DNA of 64,000 nucleotides from JBEBSD01 sp040394475. Its GTDB lineage: Bacteria; Bacteroidota; Bacteroidia; Cytophagales; Spirosomataceae. Below are positions 60,021-64,000 of this stretch, piece after piece. The position numbers and the translations under genes were made by a program. The first letter of the stretch is position 1. Every line of letters starts with the position of its first letter. The DNA is taken from positions 124,001-188,000 of the forward strand of contig JBEBSD010000001.1 of NCBI GenBank assembly GCA_040394475.1, in the 5' to 3' direction. The notes below the pieces were generated by a model that did no database searches, was not told the origin of the DNA, and was given only the letters and a program-made list of their open reading frames with translations.

Positions 60021-63000
60021 ATGAAAAAAATCGTACAGATCATGCGGAAAAGTCATCCCTTTCCACGATGCATGACAGTGTTGCCGCTGCTATTGGTAGG
60101 GTTGGGGCTACTTTCAGCCCAGGCCGGTGAGGCGAATATTCTGGAGAAACGGATTACCCTGGAGGTAAAGAATAAGGAGATCCGCCAGGCCCTGATCCAG
60201 ATGGAGCGTATGGCGGATGTTAAATTTTCCTATATCCCCAAACAGATAGAAGCGGAGCGAAAAGTTTCTCTCCGCGTGGAAAATCAACCGCTGGCCACTG
60301 TGATTGCCGATTTGGTCGACCCGCTGAAGATCGTCTATGAGGTCATCGGCGAAAAGCAGATTGTATTGAAAAGAGCCGGCCGGGTACCCGTTGAAACAGA
60401 TGGTGTAAAGGAAGAAGAGGTGCTGCGGGAAGGGATCAAAGGAATGGTAAAGGATGAGGAAACAGGAGAGCCGCTTCCCGGAGTAAGTATTGTAGTAAAA
60501 GGGTCGTCTGTGGGAACAACAACCCGTATTGACGGCAGCTTTGAGCTGAATGTCCCGGAAGAGGCGCAGGTGCTGGTTTTTTCCTATGTCGGCTACACTA
60601 CCCGGGAGGTCGATATCAATCAGCAGACCGAGATTCATATAGGGCTGTCGATGGACACCAAAAACCTGACGGAGGTGGTGGTGACGGCGCTGGGGATCAA
60701 GCGGGATAAGAAAGCGCTTACGTTTGCGACGGGAGAGTTGAAGGGGGCCGATTTTGCCAATGCCCGCGAAACCAACCTGGGCGCGGCCTTGTCAGCGAAG
60801 GTTGCCGGCGTCCAGGTCACTTCGTCGGCCGCCGGAATGTCGGGGGCTTCCCGGGTAATTATCCGCGGGAATTCTTCTTTATCGGGGAATTCGCAGCCCT
60901 TGTACGTGATCGATGGTGTTCCGATCGACAATTCCAACCGGAGAAGCCTGGGGTCGCAGACTTTTGGTACCGGGGTGGACGGAGGCGACGGGATTTCGAA
61001 TATTAACCCCAATGACATTGAATCGGTGACCGTCCTGAAAGGGCCCAACGGCGCGGCTCTTTACGGGCAGCTGGGCGCAAACGGGGTGATCCTGATCACA
61101 ACCAAATCGGGTTCCCTTAACCGCAAGCCGACCATCCAGTACAGCGGGAGCTTTTCATCGGGAAAAGCACTGGTGGAGCCGGATTATCAGAATGAGTACG
61201 GACAAGGGTTCAATGGTCAGTTTACCTTCTACCGGAAGGCAGACGGAACAGTCGTTGCCTATGATCCGAGCCTGTCAGGTGGGATCCCCAAGTTAAGTGG
61301 CGGCCGGAATCCTACAACCCGCGGTAGCTGGGGGCCGAGGATGGACGGACAGCTGATAGAAGATATGTGGGGTGATACAACACGTTATGCGCCTATTGAA
61401 AACCCATACGGAGCTTTTTTTCAACCGGAAAAAATGTTCATGAATACCATTAGCGTCGACGGGGGCGGGGAAAAAACAACCTATTATGCGTCGTTTACCA
61501 ATCTGAAAAACGACGGGTTTCAGCCAACCAATACGCTGAAGCGGAATTCGGCTACCGTCAAAATTGCCACAGACATCGCAAAAGGCCTCAACCTGGATGT
61601 GAAAGCCAACTATATCCGGCAGGATGTCAATAACAGGCCGCACCTGGGAGACGACGGACAAAACCCGGTATACCGTTTTCTGTACGTTCCGAGAAGCCTG
61701 AGTATGGACGGGTTGAGAAGATATGAGTATACGCTGAAAGATATTCAGAATACCCGGGATATCGGGGGAAATGGTTTTTTTGTAGGAGGGGAGAAAATAT
61801 TTGAAAGTAACTCGGTAACCTCTAACCCCTTCTGGACCATCAATAACAGTCATAATGAGGACCAGCGAGACCGGTTAATTGCCTATGCAAAGCTGAATTA
61901 CGAGCTGGCAAAGGGGATTTCGATCCAGGGACGGTACGGAACCGATTTCTATTATGAGCGGCAATACAGCTGGAATGCAGTCGGCACAAGGATTGCCCAA
62001 ACCGGCGACGTATCTGAGAATACGGCGTTTAACAAGGTGGAAAATGCGGATCTTTTGCTGACCGCTTCCCGCGAAATAGGGGACTTCTCCTTCTTTGTGA
62101 ATGCCGGGGCCAATCACCAGAGCAACCGGTACCGGATAACCGGCAACAGCGGTTCACAGTTGTCTATTCCCGGGTTGTACGCGATTGGCCGGACGTTGTT
62201 GAATAATCCGAGCCTGGGAGTTTCCGAATACGATATCAACTCGGTATACGCGGCGGCTAACTTCGGGTATAAAAACATCTGGTTTCTGGATGTAACGGCT
62301 CGGAACGATTGGTCCTCTACCCTCCCCGCGCAGAACAATTCGTTTTTTTATCCGTCTGTCGGCGGAAGCGTGGTCCTGAGCGATGCCCTGAATATCCGGG
62401 GGGAGATTCTGGATTACGCCAAGATCAGGGCCTCCTGGGCGCAGGCCGGACGGTCGGGAGATCCTTACAATACCGTGGGGTATTTCAGCCTGAATTCCAA
62501 TACGTTCCAGAATCAGCCGCTGGCGGGATATACCAATGTCATAACGGATCCTAACCTGAAAAATGAACTGAAAACTTCCTACGAGATCGGAACGGAACTG
62601 CGTTTCCTGAAAAACCGGCTGCTCGTCGATTTTACCTACTACCATTCGGTAACCAGCAACCAGATATTATCGATAGCAATAGCCGAATCGACCGGGTATT
62701 CGACCAAACTGACGAACTCCGGCAGAATTGAGAACCAGGGAATCGAACTGCTGCTTTCAGGAACACCCGTGCAGCTGGCGAATGGATTCAAGTGGGAATC
62801 AAGCTTTAATGTGGCAGCCAACAAAAACAAGGTACTGGAACTGATAGAGGATGTGCAGGAGTTTCAGGTGGGGTCCGACCGCAATATCCGCATTACGGCG
62901 GTACCGGGAAAAGCGTATGGGGTTCTGAATGCGGCCGATTATGCCTATGCCCGGGACGAGCAGGGAAACCGGCTGATTGATGCCAACGGGCTGCCGGTTG

Positions 63001-63605
63001 TCAAATCCATTGCCACTATGGAAATCGGGAATGCCAATCCCAGGTGGACAGGAGGCTTTGCGAATACCTTCTCCTTCAAAGGACTTTCCTTCGGCTCACT
63101 GATTGATATCCGGAGGGGCGGTGTTATTTTCTCCCAGGGAAGGGTTCAGGAGGCGGCATATGGCACCTCGAAACGGACGCTGGATGGTCGCGAAGGCGGG
63201 CTTTTGGTTGATGGTATGAAAGCGACGCAGAACGAAAACGGGACCTGGGTCAGTACAGGAGTAAAGAACGATGTGACCACCACGGCACAGGCATTCTGGA
63301 ACCGGGTGGCGTCGGATAAGGGTTTTGCGGTCGCGGAGGAATTTATCTACGATGCCAGTTATATTGCGATCCGGGAGCTGCGGCTGTCGTACCAGCTGCC
63401 GCTGAAGTGGTTCGAGACCCAAAAGATTGTCTCGGGGGCTTCCATTGCGTTGTATGGTCGGAACCTGGGCTACCTGGAGCGGCATACCGACGGCTTTTCG
63501 CCGGAAAATGCATCTGTGAATGTCAACAGCGGAACGCTGGGGATGGAAGGTCATTCCCTGCCGATGATGCAAACCTTTGGCGTCGACCTTAACATCCGGT
63601 TCTGA
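60021..63605 (+). CDS. SusC/RagA family TonB-dependent receptor, locus B
   Basis: An 1194-aa outer-membrane receptor. It has a signal peptide (to about residue 35). The STN domain (about 45-115; RITLEVKNKEIRQALIQMERMADVKFSYIP, in part) signals to FecR. A carboxypeptidase-regulatory domain (about 135-210; IKGMVKDEETGEPLPGVSIVV) leads to the plug, starting at EVVVTALGIKRDKKALTFATG, a form typical of one large SusC subgroup, and then the barrel ending MMQTFGVDLNIRF. It is clearly divergent from the locus A receptor, so a different ligand is likely. Confidence 0.95.
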   Translation: MKKIVQIMRKSHPFPRCMTVLPLLLVGLGLLSAQAGEANILEKRITLEVKNKEIRQALIQMERMADVKFSYIPKQIEAERKVSLRVENQPLATVIADLVDPLKIVYEVIGEKQIVLKRAGRVPVETDGVKEEEVLREGIKGMVKDEETGEPLPGVSIVVKGSSVGTTTRIDGSFELNVPEEAQVLVFSYVGYTTREVDINQQTEIHIGLSMDTKNLTEVVVTALGIKRDKKALTFATGELKGADFANARETNLGAALSAKVAGVQVTSSAAGMSGASRVIIRGNSSLSGNSQPLYVIDGVPIDNSNRRSLGSQTFGTGVDGGDGISNINPNDIESVTVLKGPNGAALYGQLGANGVILITTKSGSLNRKPTIQYSGSFSSGKALVEPDYQNEYGQGFNGQFTFYRKADGTVVAYDPSLSGGIPKLSGGRNPTTRGSWGPRMDGQLIEDMWGDTTRYAPIENPYGAFFQPEKMFMNTISVDGGGEKTTYYASFTNLKNDGFQPTNTLKRNSATVKIATDIAKGLNLDVKANYIRQDVNNRPHLGDDGQNPVYRFLYVPRSLSMDGLRRYEYTLKDIQNTRDIGGNGFFVGGEKIFESNSVTSNPFWTINNSHNEDQRDRLIAYAKLNYELAKGISIQGRYGTDFYYERQYSWNAVGTRIAQTGDVSENTAFNKVENADLLLTASREIGDFSFFVNAGANHQSNRYRITGNSGSQLSIPGLYAIGRTLLNNPSLGVSEYDINSVYAAANFGYKNIWFLDVTARNDWSSTLPAQNNSFFYPSVGGSVVLSDALNIRGEILDYAKIRASWAQAGRSGDPYNTVGYFSLNSNTFQNQPLAGYTNVITDPNLKNELKTSYEIGTELRFLKNRLLVDFTYYHSVTSNQILSIAIAESTGYSTKLTNSGRIENQGIELLLSGTPVQLANGFKWESSFNVAANKNKVLELIEDVQEFQVGSDRNIRITAVPGKAYGVLNAADYAYARDEQGNRLIDANGLPVVKSIATMEIGNANPRWTGGFANTFSFKGLSFGSLIDIRRGGVIFSQGRVQEAAYGTSKRTLDGREGGLLVDGMKATQNENGTWVSTGVKNDVTTTAQAFWNRVASDKGFAVAEEFIYDASYIAIRELRLSYQLPLKWFETQKIVSGASIALYGRNLGYLERHTDGFSPENASVNVNSGTLGMEGHSLPMMQTFGVDLNIRF

Positions 63606-63667
63606 AAGGAATCACAGGCAAGCGGCTGTTTGCCGGCAAACATTACCTAATGACAAAGACAATCAAA

Positions 63668-64000
63668 ATGAAAAAATACCAATCAATTCGTCGTTTTACC
63701 GTGGCACTGGGCGTGGCAGGATTGCTGTCGGCCTGTACGGAAGGGTTTGAAGAACTGAATATTTCACCGACACAACCCGCTACGGTTCCCGCAGAATACA
63801 TACTTTCCAACGTCCAGCTGAGTGGATTGCTTACAGAAGGCGCCAATTGGTGGCAGGTAGGGTCCTGGGTACAGCAGTGGGCAAGCGGATCGTTATCGGC
63901 GCCTTCCCAATACCAGGAAGACCGCGACATTTACGAAACCCGTAACTGGGCGGCACATTATGGTTATATTCATAACTTGTCCCAAATACGGAACCGTCTG
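63668..64000 (+). CDS. SusD-like lipoprotein, locus B, 3' end cut by the window
   Basis: The first 111 codons of a SusD-type lipoprotein: signal KKYQSIRRFTVALGVAGLLSAC (in part), then TEGFEELNISPTQPATVPAEYILSNVQL. This opening (FEELN..P..P..V....L) belongs to the SusD/RagB-associated 'SusD-like 2' subgroup, which pairs with SusC of the locus B kind. An in-frame ATG 18 bp upstream (63650) is an alternative start. The frame stays open to the window edge. Confidence 0.9.
   Translation, partial: MKKYQSIRRFTVALGVAGLLSACTEGFEELNISPTQPATVPAEYILSNVQLSGLLTEGANWWQVGSWVQQWASGSLSAPSQYQEDRDIYETRNWAAHYGYIHNLSQIRNRL

Overview
The window is a chromosomal piece of a Bacteroidota genome, most likely from the order Cytophagales (Dyadobacter/Spirosoma/Larkinella-like). 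The evidence is two FecI-type sigma / FecR / SusC / SusD loci, DUF4249, DUF4290, DUF3127 and GWxTD families, a NarL-type two-component system, and promoters of the Bacteroidota -7 type (TAnnTTTG). The rank below phylum is an inference. Nothing indicates a plasmid or prophage. Coding density is high, with short operons and dispersed intergenic repeats, including several 7-bp-periodic ones.

Layout. 0.1-1.5 kb: a QorB-like reductase and its probable Rrf2-type regulator, each preceded by the same palindrome. 1.6-4.3 kb: a response regulator, histidine kinase and membrane-sensor operon plus an unknown gene. 4.4-9.2 kb: rlmB, a GWxTD lipoprotein, arfB, a multi-pass GT-C-like protein and crcB. 9.2-17.2 kb: an 8-kb block that splits what looks like an ancestral patatin-crcB gene pair. 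It is bounded by 30-bp direct repeats and carries a second arfB, ECF sigma / FecR / SusC / SusD and a decayed cytochrome gene. 17.2-24.7 kb: patatin, MBL hydrolase, exbB-exbD, a DUF1080 protein, yicC, pdxA and a 2-hydroxyacid dehydrogenase. 24.7-33.0 kb: a five-gene minus-strand operon with an unknown secreted protein, an STN-bearing TonB receptor, two nearly duplicated DUF4249 lipoproteins and a large beta-sandwich protein with a plug-like end. 33.3-42.4 kb: DUF4290, murA (Asp in place of the fosfomycin-target Cys), DUF1080, Lrp, metH, an exported formylglycine-generating-type enzyme and tRNA-Cys. 43-54 kb: typA, a coiled-coil protein, a conserved Bacteroidota protein, a GGCT-like protein, thiN, the complete methylcitrate module prpB-prpC-prpD, DUF3127, a zinc-ribbon transposase stub and a lipoprotein. 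54.4-64 kb: nested repeats, a monomeric isocitrate dehydrogenase, and a second sigma / FecR / SusC / SusD locus that runs off the window. A propeptide-like lipoprotein flanked by inverted repeats sits between that sigma factor and its FecR.

How the parts work together. The two SusC receptors carry N-terminal STN domains that would signal through their FecR to the adjacent ECF sigma factor, and ExbB/ExbD would energise them. The Prp enzymes turn propionyl-CoA into pyruvate and succinate. The most notable structural signals are the 8-kb insertion with its 30-bp footprint, the shared Rrf2 palindromes, the patchwork DUF4249 duplication, and a repeat array whose inner unit count rises 1, 2, 3.
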